Source: Sipunculus nudus | Lineage: Eukaryota; Annelida; Sipuncula; Golfingiida; Sipunculidae | Direction: 5' to 3' | NCBI GenBank assembly: GCA_026874595.1 | Contig: CM049310.1 | Coordinates: forward strand, 42,094,558 to 42,158,557 | Length of the DNA: 64,000 nucleotides | Shown: positions 24,297-35,357 of the stretch, one piece after another | Layout: each line of letters opens with the position of its first letter | Numbering within the stretch: position 1 is the stretch's first letter | Translations under genes and position numbers: made by a program | The notes under the pieces: generated by a model | What the model saw: the letters and a program-made list of their open reading frames with translations, nothing else | Told to the model about the DNA's origin: nothing | Database searches by the model: none

Positions 24297-27164
24297 AAGA
24301 GAAAGAGAAAGAGCGAAAGAGAGAGCCGATTGTATAGTAGAAAGTTTAAATGAAAAAAATGACCTATTTACATTTTACAAACCAGGTATTTTGAGTTTAC
24401 ATGAAATACAATTTAGTCTCCTTAATCTATTACGGGATCTTTCAATATTTTGTTTTTCGTTTGTTTTACCCTTTATACAAGTGGGGAAAAAACTTGCCCC
24501 AGGCGCGATCATAGAGGAAAAACAAACAGCGCTCACGCCACCTGGTGGCCGTAAAAATAAACTTCACAAATCAAAGTTTTTCAAGCTTTTCTGGGTGTTT
24601 TTCTTTCATGTTTCTTCTCTTTTTTATTATTGTCGCGTGTGCTAGACTTAGATCTTGCTTTTGGTCACGCGGTCTTGTTATTGTAAACAGACAAAGGTGT
24701 ACTGTGTTTACTCACACACAGAACCATAATAACATATACAAAACCGGAAACTAGGAGATATTAATCCCGTGTATCGGCATGGATTTGCTGAACAACTCTC
24801 GTATTCAGCCAAAACGAGTTAATAACGTGAGACAAAACACATATTATTAAAAAAGAATATGAACCTTGAGTGTCAATATAGAGGTGTCTGTAATACAGAG
24901 ATGCCCCTAAGGAATGGTCCCTGATTCATATATTATGAAACGAAGTGCTTGATCCCATCAGTTGAACTTCGTGCCGTTTACAATAGGGCGAGTGACACTG
25001 TGCGTTATGTCATGAATCTGGTTCTTATACAGATCAAGTTTGGAATATAAGAAACCTACCCCACATATATCCAATCTCAATTAGGGCCTACTCACAATCA
25101 GGCTATTTGTAAGCTGTACCTCTTGTCCGAACCCTTCCTTCTCCAAAAGGTAGTTCCAATTTGGCAAAGGCAATTTTTTTTCTTATTAATATTATGAGAG
25201 GCTCATCATTATAACATCATACACAGCTAACAGAATTTAATTACCTATTTAAAAATGAAGCTTCTGTATATGACAACGATTTGAAAAATTTCATTTCCTT
25301 GAAATATTTCCGAAACAATGATAAAAACAAATAGTATTTAAATTTATAGTATAAATAAATAAATAAACATGTTTTTTTTTTTTTTTTTTTTTTTTTCAAC
25401 GGTGTTCCGACAGTTTGCAAGGTGAAGATGTTGTGTAGTTAGGGTACGAACACGCAATTATTTAACATATATGTATTGCTTATACATATATCAGTTGGCC
25501 TGTTGTGTATTCTGTGAATCAGATGCGTAAGATTAATTATGTCGTACGTACGAGATGATATGTCATACGTACGAGATAGTATGTCGTACGTACAATTAAT
25601 ATGCCCTACGTACGAGATAATATGTCGTACGTACGAGATAATTAATCTTACGCATCTGATTCACAACGAAATGGAAATATTTATATCATTTTTGTTTTAA
25701 AATATAAATCGGAAATGAGTAAGCGTATCTGTAATAGCTTCGGCATTTCCTATAGTGACTTGAAGCGCCGCCTGGTGTTATTTTCGACTTTTACATGAGA
25801 GACCATATCAGCCCACGCAACATAAAACATATTGTGTTCGTGGGAGACGGACCAGGCGCAGTTTTGCACTGTATTGTTGTGTTCATCTTTGTTACACTAA
25901 ACGCCAATGTTCAAACAATATACATTTTATGCACAGAAAGAAAAGTTTCATTAAACATTGTGCATCCCTTCATATTCTAAACTTTATAAACATTTTCAAA
26001 TGATTATGACTTCTTTTTGAATTATTTACAACAGGCATTCCTAAAACGCTTTTATTATACTGCAGTCTAACAGATAAAGGTAAAAGGTTGTAGGTTTATA
26101 TGGTGTGTAATTACAGAGGATGCGACTCTCAGGTGACTTTACGCTTCTCTTTCCACATTTTCAGGCCTGTTCAGTCTTGTCTTTTCTCAGTCCGTTAACG
26201 ACCATACCAACCCAAGCACACTTCCTGCCTAGGGTAGGTCAATCATTCTTCAACTTCCGGCCGCCTATGATGAATATTACTGTACATACTGCTGGTTAAT
26301 CGATTACATCGACGACAATAGCCTCACATAATCAGTTAAATTGTATTCATTCTGATAAGAATCGATTATAACGACCGATTATGTATGCATATTACAAATG
26401 CAAAGAATAATTATCTGGAGGTATAAATCTTTCGTTTCTGCCAAAAAACACATGGAAATCAAGCTGGCATTAAGTGTTAAAACTGAACCTTGAGCAGCTG
26501 ACGAAGTGTCAGCAACATGCTGGGTCGTAACCTTGTAAGCCGTCACACACACGCTAACTAATCATAAACGAATATTTGAAACCATTGTAAACAATGTATA
26601 ATGTCAGTAACAGTGAATATTAATCAAAGCTTATTTTAGGTCACAGAAAGTATTTTGTGATTTATTCTGCCTAGATACCGGGGGAAAGAACGATACATAC
26701 AGAGGCATTATGGTATAGGTTCAAAACCTGTAGGACTTTTTTTAGCCAGATTATGCCTCTATAACGTGGTTGATTGCATCATTGGAACTCTTTAAGATTA
26801 ATTAGAATAGTTTCATTTTAAGTTACAGTTATTATTTCAAACTAATCATTAAAAGAACCAAACTGGCGAAACCATACTGACGGCGCTATCTTAAAAGAAA
26901 AATAAGCTGTTCAATGTTCACACCTCTCTTTGTACCGCATATAAATACAACACCATGTCACCATCACATATGTACATCTGTTAAACTCACCATATTGTCG
27001 CGGTTGTACGGGCTCTGGTACACAAGGCCCGTTGGATGGGGGTTACAGCGACGGGTGGGTGACAGAATCCTCGGCTGGGCCGGCGGCTCGAAACCTTTAC
27101 CAGCAAAATCGCTGAGCGTCGTCGTCCTTGGACGGTTGTGTTTTTTGGTGAATACGTTCGCCAT
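17966..27164 (-). CDS. proposed four-exon gene of unknown function (about 160 aa)
   Basis: Exon chain on the minus strand: 27164-26991 (ATG, 58 codons), 23566-23497, 20332-20276 and 18147-17966. Exon 1 ends at a strong donor (GTGAGT). Exon 2 has acceptor ttttctttcag and donor GTGAGA. Exon 3 has acceptor ttttctattcag and donor GTGAGT. Exon 4 has acceptor gtctgtcttctcag. Phases agree at all three junctions (0, 1, 1). The predicted protein is basic and rich in Pro and Arg, with no signal peptide, membrane helix or recognised domain. Landmarks are FTKKHNRPRTTTLSDFAGKG, GLVYQSPYNRDNM, FDIWQPDTVKISRR and LRPGLLGTGFPRASKLGPRS. A weaker acceptor at 18117 would put the last exon in another frame, ending at 17974. 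Extra exons in the long introns cannot be excluded. The function is unknown. Confidence 0.5.
18444..19260 (+). repeat. dispersed repeat, about three tandem units, in intron
   Basis: Plus-strand copies of the family seen inverted at 0.33-1.3 kb. Units near 18.52, 18.77 and 19.09 kb share 'gagacctTATTTCAGGTTTC'-like and 'CTGGATGTcaagttagA'-like phrases. Open frames across it translate the repeat only. Confidence 0.65.
20985..21256 (+). repeat. tRNA-derived SINE, copy 1
   Basis: A GC-rich element starting 'ggggcggtggtgtaatggtc' (A-box-like) with a B-box-like 'gaggtcacaaattcc' about 40 bases on. A body of about 200 bp follows, with 'accgggataagctccggcct' near the 3' end. Copy 2 at 30232-30532 matches along its length, which defines the family. 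It lies in the third intron of the proposed minus-strand gene. Confidence 0.8.
21382..21421. repeat. (TA)n microsatellite
   Basis: About 40 bp of TA. Confidence 0.97.
22182..22365 (+). repeat. short-period repeat with inverted ends
   Basis: Several imperfect copies of a phrase like 'attaagaccacctgt' lie between 'acagtggaacc' at the left and 'aaacaggtttcgttgt' at the right. This looks like a short non-autonomous element or minisatellite; an analogous structure is at 38.99-39.08 kb. Confidence 0.5.
23101..23190. repeat. (AAT)n microsatellite
   Basis: Imperfect AAT trinucleotides, about 75 bp plus degenerate flanks. Confidence 0.95.
24187..24322. repeat. compound (CT)(CA)(TA)(GA) microsatellite
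   Basis: A CT/CA tract (24187-24228), then TA-rich sequence, then GA with GAAA interruptions to about 24322. Confidence 0.95.
25372..25396. repeat. poly-T run
   Basis: Homopolymer of 25 T. Confidence 0.97.
25513..25665. mobile_element. palindromic MITE-like element with internal TACGTACG array
   Basis: A 153-bp unit with perfect 28-bp terminal inverted repeats: TGTGAATCAGATGCGTAAGA, continuing through ttaattat, and its exact complement at 25638-25665. The interior is five units of about 20 bp, each centred on the palindrome CGTACGTAC(G). No target duplication is visible. The structure could fold into one long hairpin. A lone related motif (ctcgtacgtacgaaa) lies near 23901. Confidence 0.7.
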
Positions 27165-28469
27165 ATCTAAGTGGCACCAGCTACTCTAATCATATATGTC
27201 AAAATTTTTTAAGCATTCTCAAGCAAACCTGGAAAACAGGCTACCAACCACTCTGATAAGGATGAGCAAGGCTCGGCGGGGACTGTTGTCATGCACCAAG
27301 GAACAGATTACGTCGTTAGCAACGTGACGTCATGTCAATGACGTACGACGGTGACCTTTAATTCCATACAGTCACGCATTTCTGAGGCGAGCTGTTATTT
27401 TTTTTAATGCTCTGACTTCTTTGTTACTCGCTGGTTAATGTAGCCTTCTGTAGCAGTTACTAGTATTTTAAGACCCATGACAGCAATTCAGTATGACAAC
27501 AGTTTGCATTGTGACATTTTAATGAGTGTGTAGTTACAAGTTATGGCTTAGTTACATACGACATGAGCCAAAATAAAATATCCTTATTTTAGGTAATTTA
27601 CCTTGGCAGCAGTACACGATACATTAGAATAATAGCTGGGCCTTGTGTGATTTATATATGCCTATAATAACACATACACCCCAAGCGTGAAAAGGCTAGT
27701 ACATAAAACACACATATATGTATATATAGAGGTCCACCTGAGTCACATGGCCTATATATAAAATCAAGACTCGCGACAAAAAGGGGAAATGTTTTTTTTA
27801 TATTCTATCAATTCCATTCCATTGACATTTTGTCAAATATATCGACCTTTGGCACATACACTCGTGATTAGAAAGTTTCCAATGAATTGACATCTTTGCA
27901 AAGGGTGGTATTTCGTTGGTGATTAACACCATCGGAGATCAGGGCGGACAACCTGCCTGGTGGTGAAACAGAAAAAAAAGTAACCAGCTGGGTCATCCCA
28001 TTGCATTTAAGATAAAACACATGTAATTCTGGTGGCATATATGTCACCAGTGATCACTGACTATAGGCCTATAGCAAACCTAACATCATTTATATTTCCC
28101 CTATGGCCATTAAATATTTATGTATATCGTCGGTGGCCCCTGGGGTCTGTTAATCAAACGTGAACATAATGTAGGCCTACATCGTAACCTGCATGTTAAC
28201 GATTTGACAGGACCGGTAACGCCGAGTACATTTTCGGCTCTTCAATGAAATTATATGTGGATATTTATTAAAGATTTATACTATAGGTAATATATCCTAC
28301 TATATATTACGAGGATTATAGGACATGGCCCAGAAAAGAGTAATTCCGCTCCTAACTACACGTTCATTTATAAAATTCCCACCAAACTCTCCAGAGATTG
28401 ATTCTCCCTTGGACGCTGTCCTCGGAGTTTTTCCGTTTATATATTCATCTATATTTCCATCTGTATATT

Positions 28470-28470
<1 letters not shown>
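27165..28470. other. anonymous; 5' flank of the proposed minus-strand gene
   Basis: The first coding exon starts at 27164, in a stretch richer in GC and CpG than its surroundings (about 27000-27300), consistent with a promoter-proximal region. No TATA box was picked out with confidence. The remainder is AT-rich and anonymous. Confidence 0.35.

Positions 28471-28471
<1 letters not shown>

Positions 28472-28525
<54 letters not shown>
28472..28525. repeat. (TA)n microsatellite
   Basis: About 54 bp of TA. Long open frames on both strands across it are simple-repeat artefacts. Confidence 0.98.
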
Positions 28526-28528
<3 letters not shown>

Positions 28529-30158
28529 AGAATCTCGAAACCGATCATGCTAAAACCGGGTGTCACATGCATGTCGCATGTCAAAATTATATGGGTATAT
28601 CGTTGGTCATTGTAAATCAAAATTCTTATCCCTTAATATTGAAAAAAAATATACGTTCAATTAATTCATTGAGACAGTACTTTGTTCTTAGTAAGAGTAA
28701 TTAATGGCCTTCAACGAAATAATCATTTTGTAGAAAAAGTGGTGATTGTTAACTTAAAATTGTTAGGAGGATTCACACAAGACATGAGAAATTGAGAATC
28801 ATATAGCTACCCTAAATATATGCTGGAATAAACTTTTTTATAACTATTAAAATGGTTAAAAGGTAATAATTTATTATATTACAATTAAAACTAATTAGAA
28901 ATAACATGACGCTTAGTAGAACACATACCTCATTCATGAAAACACATCCTTATAGATTCATTCCTTGTCCGAATCTGCACCCAAATTTAATGGAAAATCA
29001 ATCCAGCGCTTTATGCATAATTAAAAAAAAAAGGAAACACAGACGAAAACTTAACCTCCTAGGCGGAGGTAATATTTGTTTAATAACCGCTATTTAATGT
29101 TGCTGTGTTGAGAGTCAATTTCCCAAACACCATTCTTGTACTCAAACTAGTCAAAATGTATACAGTAAATATCATTATACCTTGGTTTACATGATTATTA
29201 CATTTGCAGCATCGCCCCAGTGGAATTAATTAAACTATTATCACTGGAACAGACTGAGTGATGTTATTGAACACGTGCACATGGCAGCTGTGTGGATGGT
29301 GAAAACACAGCGGGTCACAGCGCCAAGTCAATAAATAAAAATCAATTTTCACTTCAGCTTTCATAACTTTCACCTGGACTCGATGAGCAAATGTGATGAT
29401 GCCCGTGCGCGACCTGGGCCTTTTTACGGTGAAACTGGCCACGCGAGAGCAGTATATAACAGTTCAACCACGATTTCCTTTGAGTATAACGGTGGGACAT
29501 ATACTGAGTATACGAGTGGTCTTCACAGGAGACAGTCGACCTCTACGCGCGGGAAAACGCTGGCAGACGACACTGGTGCCTCACTGTGAGGTGCCGTGTA
29601 CGTGTGGAGGGACCGCCACCAGGGTCGCCAGGTGGGCACTGCACAGATTGTAGCTGCCAACTGACGTACCTTGAAAAGAAGCCCGGGTTATTGTTAATTT
29701 CCCTGAATACAAATCGAACGTGGCTTGATTATTGAGTGAACTTTACCTGCACTTTGTAATAGGAGTTCAGATCTATGCAGCTGGATTACTTGGGAGTACT
29801 CTTTATAAAAGTGAAGATCTTAAATGAATAATGAGCTGACTTCAAACGACTTACATGGTAAGCCTTTATTATATCAGGTCTAGAGATATTTAAGTCATAT
29901 ATGGGGTTGTTGTAGGATTATTCGGTCAAGCACCATACTTGGCAGTTTTCATTGAAAAGATTGTGCTGCTTAAGACACTTGATGTGTGATTATATTTTAC
30001 AACGGAGGGAAGCCAGGTTGAAGGAATAGCCGGGGGGGGGGGGGGGGGTTGTCTCGATCCCTTCAAGGATTACCATTCCTGCAGCCCTAGCTCACAATAC
30101 ACGTGTACAACTGCTGTAATTATTATACAAGCGTGCAAACAATCACAGCTGTCTATAC

Positions 30159-30160
<2 letters not shown>
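28526..30160. other. anonymous, with a CpG-richer island near 29.3-29.65 kb
   Basis: AT-rich except for about 29380-29650. On the minus strand there, an ATG at 29442 opens 23 codons (MASFTVKRPRSRTGIITFAH...) up to a CAG|GTGAAA donor at 29374/29373, which would suit a short first exon. No downstream partner was identified. A G run of about 17 lies at 30032-30048. Confidence 0.25.

Positions 30161-30231
<71 letters not shown>
30161..30231. repeat. (TA)n microsatellite
   Basis: 71 bp of TA directly abutting the 5' end of SINE copy 2. Confidence 0.98.
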
Positions 30232-30233
<2 letters not shown>

Positions 30234-30530
30234 GGCGGTGGTGTAATTGTTAAGTTGCCGGCCTTACGATCGAGAGGTAGTGAATCCGAATCCCGGTCGG
30301 AGCCCCACCGTGCCAAGACCCTCAAGTAAGGTCCCAACCGCAAGTGTGCCACTGTCCACCCAGCAGAAGAAATGGGTGCCAGTTAATACTGGGAAGGTAA
30401 CCTGCGATGAACTAGCGTCCCATGCAGGAGGAGTTTATAACTCCTAAATCGCTTTACGCTACGGAAACCGGGATAAGCTCCGACCTGATGAGCCATTAGG
30501 CTCGGGTGAAAAAGTCAAAAGACTTTACCT

Positions 30531-30532
<2 letters not shown>
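30232..30532 (+). repeat. tRNA-derived SINE, copy 2
   Basis: Starts 'ggggcggtggtgtaattgtt' (A-box-like), with 'gaatccgaatcccggtcgg' as the B-box region, and shares its body with copy 1 through 'accgggataagctccgacct' and 'ggctcgggtg'. It is flanked immediately by (TA)n on both sides, so it either inserted into a TA tract or has a TA-type tail. The Pol III promoter boxes are inferred from similarity to tRNA. Confidence 0.82.

Positions 30533-30585
<53 letters not shown>
30533..30585. repeat. (TA)n microsatellite
   Basis: About 53 bp of TA with one AA interruption, following SINE copy 2. Confidence 0.97.
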
Positions 30586-30586
<1 letters not shown>

Positions 30587-30947
30587 CGGAAATAACACTA
30601 TACATAAGAGATAGACATATAAGAGACTTAAAGTGGTGCTAGATACTTCGTCAGGTGCGATATGTTGTGCAAAGGGAACATTTATCTCAAAAACCTTTCC
30701 TCATTAATGGTTAGTTTTTCTATGTACCTGCATCAGGTCCACTTGCTTCATTTGCTTCTACTTAATCAGCGTGACCAATTGTTGTAGTATTAAGCCCGGG
30801 TGTTATATATGCTGTAAACAGTATATACACAGATAGCAGGTATGTACTCGAAACAGTGGCTGATATGTTAATTGTTGCGGGTCACGTGGTATGAAGTAAA
30901 ACAGAATAGTAATGATATATAAATATATACAGCTGTCTATACAGAAA

Positions 30948-30950
<3 letters not shown>

Positions 30951-30985
<35 letters not shown>
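30951..30985. repeat. (TA)n microsatellite
   Basis: About 35 bp of TA. Confidence 0.97.
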
Positions 30986-30991
<6 letters not shown>

Positions 30992-31071
30992 ATAGGTTTG
31001 ACCACTGCTAGTCCTGACATGATTATAAATTTAGAAGAAGCCTATAAACTATGTATAAAGTATAGGATATA

Positions 31072-31073
<2 letters not shown>

Positions 31074-31112
<39 letters not shown>
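31074..31112. repeat. (TA)n microsatellite
   Basis: About 39 bp of TA. Confidence 0.97.
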
Positions 31113-31115
<3 letters not shown>

Positions 31116-32532
31116 CATCTAGAAGTCCATGTCATCCATGCTGGAGTTTGGCGATATTTTGGTATCATAGTAATATCATGGTATTTAAAACTAATATTTG
31201 ATCCATAGGGATACTATAATGTCATATTTACGTACCGTTTTGCTATATATGTGTGTGTTAATTGCTCAAAGAAACTTTTGAGATATTTCCAAGTAAAGAA
31301 TAGATATGATATTGTATCCTTTTTTGCTCATATTCTCAACCATTCAAATATGACGAAAGTCCATCCGGATAAACATGAACCACGGTATGGTGGATTATGA
31401 ATCATTGTATAAAAGAGCCAAAAAATCAAGAACAGAAATTTTCAATCATTTCTTACGACTTCCTACCTTAATGGATGAGAGTAGGAGCGGACACAAAAAA
31501 GAATGTACCGGTACATATTTTTAAATCTAATAAAAACGATTTTATAATATCAAATGTCGTCACTCAATACTATACTAATTGGTGCCGTATGAATAAAGGA
31601 TGACACTTTCAATGAATATTCCCTGTCCTTGGATTATGTTAGCAAACACACTTAAAACTTCTGTTATTACATACATGAACAAAGTAATAGAAAACGGATC
31701 TCAGGGGGTCGAATGTTAGGATCAGGCGTATGAATATGAGAGGATAAAGGAGGTGACCAAGCGCTAAAAGATTGGTTCCTGGAGTGGTAATTGAAAAATG
31801 TAAGGCTAACTTTGGTTCTGCATGCAAACCATTCAGGACACCCACTGTCCTGATCAAAAGACAAAATATGATCCAGAAGGTTAAAAGAATATAAATGTCC
31901 ATTCTTCTTATGTATCCTTTATTTCCTAATTCATTTTAATGTCAAACTAAATAATTACCGAAATTCGATATGAATTTGACAAAACGGACGCATACCTTTA
32001 GTATGTATAAGGTTGTTTAAACAAACCCTTCTTCATGCTGTAGCGACGGCAACCAGCAGACAAAGCTTACAGAAGGACCACGAACCATTTGAAACTTACT
32101 TTTATGAAAAATGTCAGAAATATTAACCGGAGCAGATACGGAAGACTGACAGCACCTGAGAACACTGTGCTGTAACGAGGATGAGCTGCCTGTCACAAAC
32201 CTAGAAATAACCAGAAAGAGACAAGGATAATATTTCACATTAACATGGAAACTGCGCACATGCTGTAACAAGAGATTCAGCGGAGTTTTTCCAATGCAGT
32301 TTCAAACAAAAAGTATTACAAATCTTTCAAAATGAATATATAAAGTCAAAGGAGAGATTAATCCGCGCTTAACGGATCTCAAAATACTCTTACGGGCAAG
32401 CTGAACATTTTTTAAATAACAACGTGTTCCAGACCGAATCTCTGGATTTCCCGCGGGAATCCATTGTGGATATATAAGGAAGGACACGGGATTTTTTTTC
32501 AGTACAGTAAGTACAGTTAAAACCTTTCCTTG
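31113..32532. other. anonymous; two weak minus-strand exon candidates
   Basis: On the minus strand, 32205-32104 is open in one frame between a ttatttctag acceptor and an AAAA|GTAAGT donor, and 31853-31667 follows a tcttttgatcag acceptor. Their phases do not join, both have more than one open frame or low-complexity peptides, and neither is recognised. No gene is called. Confidence 0.25.
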
Positions 32533-32540
32533 CATACAAC

Positions 32541-32831
32541 CAGGGGCGTCAATATAGGGGGGATCGGGGGTATGTATACCCCCCACTTTTTGGCAAAGGG
32601 GGGGGGGGGATGGCCAATGTAATCATCCCCCCCCCCCACTTTTTAGAGAATAATATTATAATATTGCAAATGAAATATATTAATAAATACAATTAAAAAC
32701 TTTGAATACATTTACTAAAAATATTATATATAAACCTTGCTTAGAATTCACAAAATAATTATTTTCTATTCTAATATTATAATTATTTGAAATATAATTA
32801 AGTATATATATAAATATATATATATAAAATC

Positions 32832-32867
<36 letters not shown>

Positions 32868-32903
32868 GAATATGTCACTCAGAGACGCTGAAAAACGTAT
32901 ATG

Positions 32904-32957
<54 letters not shown>

Positions 32958-32999
32958 GAAGTCATGCCCCCCACCCTGGAAGAAAAATTGACGCCACTG
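32541..32999. mobile_element. hAT-type MITE with 8-bp target duplication
   Basis: A 459-bp non-autonomous element. Terminal inverted repeats are CAGGGGCGTCAAT at 32541-32553 and ATTGACGCCACTG at 32987-32999 (one mismatch). The 8-bp direct repeat CATACAAC flanks both ends, at 32533-32540 and 33000-33007. CAG-type ends and 8-bp TSDs are hallmarks of the hAT superfamily. The interior is non-coding: G and C runs near 32600 and 32626, an AT-rich core, and two (TA)n tracts (32834-32865, 32905-32955). Confidence 0.88.
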
Positions 33000-33007
33000 C
33001 ATACAAC

Positions 33008-34233
33008 TCTCTGTCATGGGGTCGGGCCTGGGCCCAATTTACCCATATCTGTATGTTTTGTGTGCTGTTACAGAACAGTATAAGACAGTTAAGTGTATTT
33101 TAGATGAATTAAGAAGTATAATAGGTTTTGTTTGTGAAGTTATTCATAGAGGAGCAAAACAGAAGATAAATTCCACCCTTTATCGACAGAGGTCGTTTCT
33201 ACTCGAAACAAACCGCTATCTGGTATAGGCAGTGTGAGACGGCCGGGACTACTTTTCAAAACTGTCAAAATTTTGATACATTTCAAGGAAAGGTCTTCTG
33301 TTTATATTTCATATGCGTATGCTTTCTTACAATTTCTTACTCTGTGACGTCCGTAGCACAAAAACACCGACATTTATGTTATTTGCCTTGAGACAATTCT
33401 AATCCAACATAACTGAACGGACTACATTACACTCTGCACCACATCTTTACCTATACGCCGCTGGTGTTTGCATAAGCCGCGGTGCCTTTTGGGGGTCAGA
33501 TTGTGACGCACATAAAAAAATGAACAGCAGAGTCTTACTCTTGCGAGTCCGAGTCTGCGCAGTGTAAATAAATTCATTAAGACCCTAACAATAACTACTG
33601 TTGACTTCTGAAATTAAAAAATGCATTTCTTAAAACAAAATTCAAAGTTTAACTTTGCCATGCATATCAAGGTATATCATAACAACCCATTCTTCCAAAT
33701 TGTCATATTAATATTAGATAACTTTCCAGGGAACATAATTAAGGTCTTGGGGATTAAGAACCGGGGAACATATAAGTACACTCACATTGTCACGAGCACC
33801 TCTCACAACAGCCACACTTGAGGAGGGCCCATGATGGGCAGGCTTCTATAGATAGTAAATCATCTTACAATGACGGCTCTCTGTTGTGGACAAAGACCCA
33901 GCCTGCCCAATTTTCCATAATGGGAGAGAGCCACTGTGAGGCAGTGATAATGATACTATATATACTCTACCTTCACTCCCACTTGTATACACGGGGCTGG
34001 GCTCAAGAATCTGGGTAGAATTTTATCAGTGAACTGTTATATCCGTCTCGTGCATATCATCAGGACGTTCTATTAAGTTGCATCAGCAGTTTTTCCTGTG
34101 TTACCTGAGCGGAATCCAGTTAAAATAGATGCAGATTTTCTCAAAGATTTTAATAGGTGTAAATATATTCTGGGGACATTTCTGTTTAATATCAGGAAAG
34201 GATGATTATATGGGAAAAGCCATAATTCTCTTT

Positions 34234-34235
<2 letters not shown>
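33008..34235. other. anonymous intergenic DNA
   Basis: No supported gene. The section at about 33807-34025 is richer in GC and may be an old repeat, but no second copy was recognised. Confidence 0.35.

Positions 34236-34303
<68 letters not shown>
34236..34303. repeat. (TA)n microsatellite
   Basis: 68 bp of TA beside the left end of the Penelope-like element. Confidence 0.98.
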
Positions 34304-34306
<3 letters not shown>

Positions 34307-35075
34307 AAGGTAGTGTTACCCTCCGATGTAAAGTGCTCTATGGCCTACAGACTAGGCCAGAGCGGTGTAACTCTGAAGAAAAACAACACTGTTAATTCAC
34401 AACAGTCTGTTACACGGGATGCGACCCGATCATCAGGTGAACGTGGTTAGAATGAAGCTAACGGCGTGGTTTGAAAAGCAGAGACTATACGAGATTACGA
34501 TTATGCCTTGTGCGAATCGGGTCGGGGGGGGGGGGGGGCATGTGAAAGACTGACACTGATCCTATTGTCCTCGGGTGCACAATAGGATTGGTCGGGGTAC
34601 ACGTACGATACTGGAACATAACAGGGCAGGGCAAAGAGGTTAGTTATTGTTGTAAATTATATATATAATACAAAGATATATACCAGGATGCTCAATTAGC
34701 ATATTGAACTGATTTCTAATAAGGTCTTGGAAGCAGTGAACATATCAGTAGTATACAAATGATAAAAATACACATATACTATGAAAATACACAATATACA
34801 AGGCAAATATACAATTTAAAAGGCAAATATACTATACTATACTCATACCAAATGCAATCCACTCGGTAAACTCACCGTGATGTAGTGGTAACGCCATGTC
34901 CCTCATCACTGCAAAGCAGTGAGAGAACAACTACCTGAACAGGTAAGTCTGCCCAGCGGATCCTCGTTTGGGGGGGGGGGGGGGTTAAGGGGGCACGCTG
35001 AATATTAGTACGAATGCTAGGTTTTAAAATATTTCAGGTTGAATTTTGTTTTGATGGCGGCACTTGGAGAGAATT

Positions 35076-35357
35076 TCAGCTCTGGAGTTCAACAATGATC
35101 CGGGGGGGGGGGGGGGGCGTTGCTATAAGTAGCTTTTCAGACAAGCAGAGATCACACTTCCTAGTCCCACAGAAGTTAGGTGCTGCCTTGGCAGATATTT
35201 CCCAGGAGAGCTTGTAATTGGTATTGTTGTCTTTTAGTGACCAAATGTGTTTAGACAGTTCAGTATTTTTAGCGTGGGATCTGTTCCGAAAGGATTGCTT
35301 GTGGTTATTGTATCTTGTCTTGAAATCACCTTCAGTACACCCTATGTAGTGTTTCAC
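35076..35357 (-). pseudogene. GIY-YIG endonuclease domain of the Penelope-like element
   Basis: A 93-codon frame giving KHYIGCTEGDFKTRYNNHKQ, ELSKHIWSLKDNN, WEISAKAAP and CDLCLSEKLLI, the usual order for the C-terminal GIY-YIG nuclease of Penelope-like elements. The nuclease nicks target DNA for priming. It is out of frame with the RT by one shift near 35365. The frame ends after running through a poly-G tract (35102-35116, read as prolines). Confidence 0.88.

Noticed and set aside
26165-26235. Plus-strand exon between a ccacattttcag acceptor and an AGG|GTAGGT donor
   Set aside because: Good-looking splice sites, but the peptide (ACSVLSFLSPLTTIPTQAHF) has no partner exon, and it lies in an intron of the opposite-strand gene model.
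26486-26525. Second hammerhead-like core (CTGACGA ... GTAAC)
   Set aside because: Only the two short boxes fit; no stem II or stem III pairing was found.
28300-28620. Open frames of about 100 codons on both strands
   Set aside because: Both depend on a (TA)n tract read as Tyr-Ile; the flanking peptides match nothing recognised.
29374-29442. Minus-strand first exon MASFTVKRPRSRTG...
   Set aside because: Plausible ATG and donor, but no downstream exon could be joined; kept only as a note in the region description.
31667-32205. Two-exon minus-strand gene
   Set aside because: The intron phases do not match and each segment has competing open frames; no recognisable protein.
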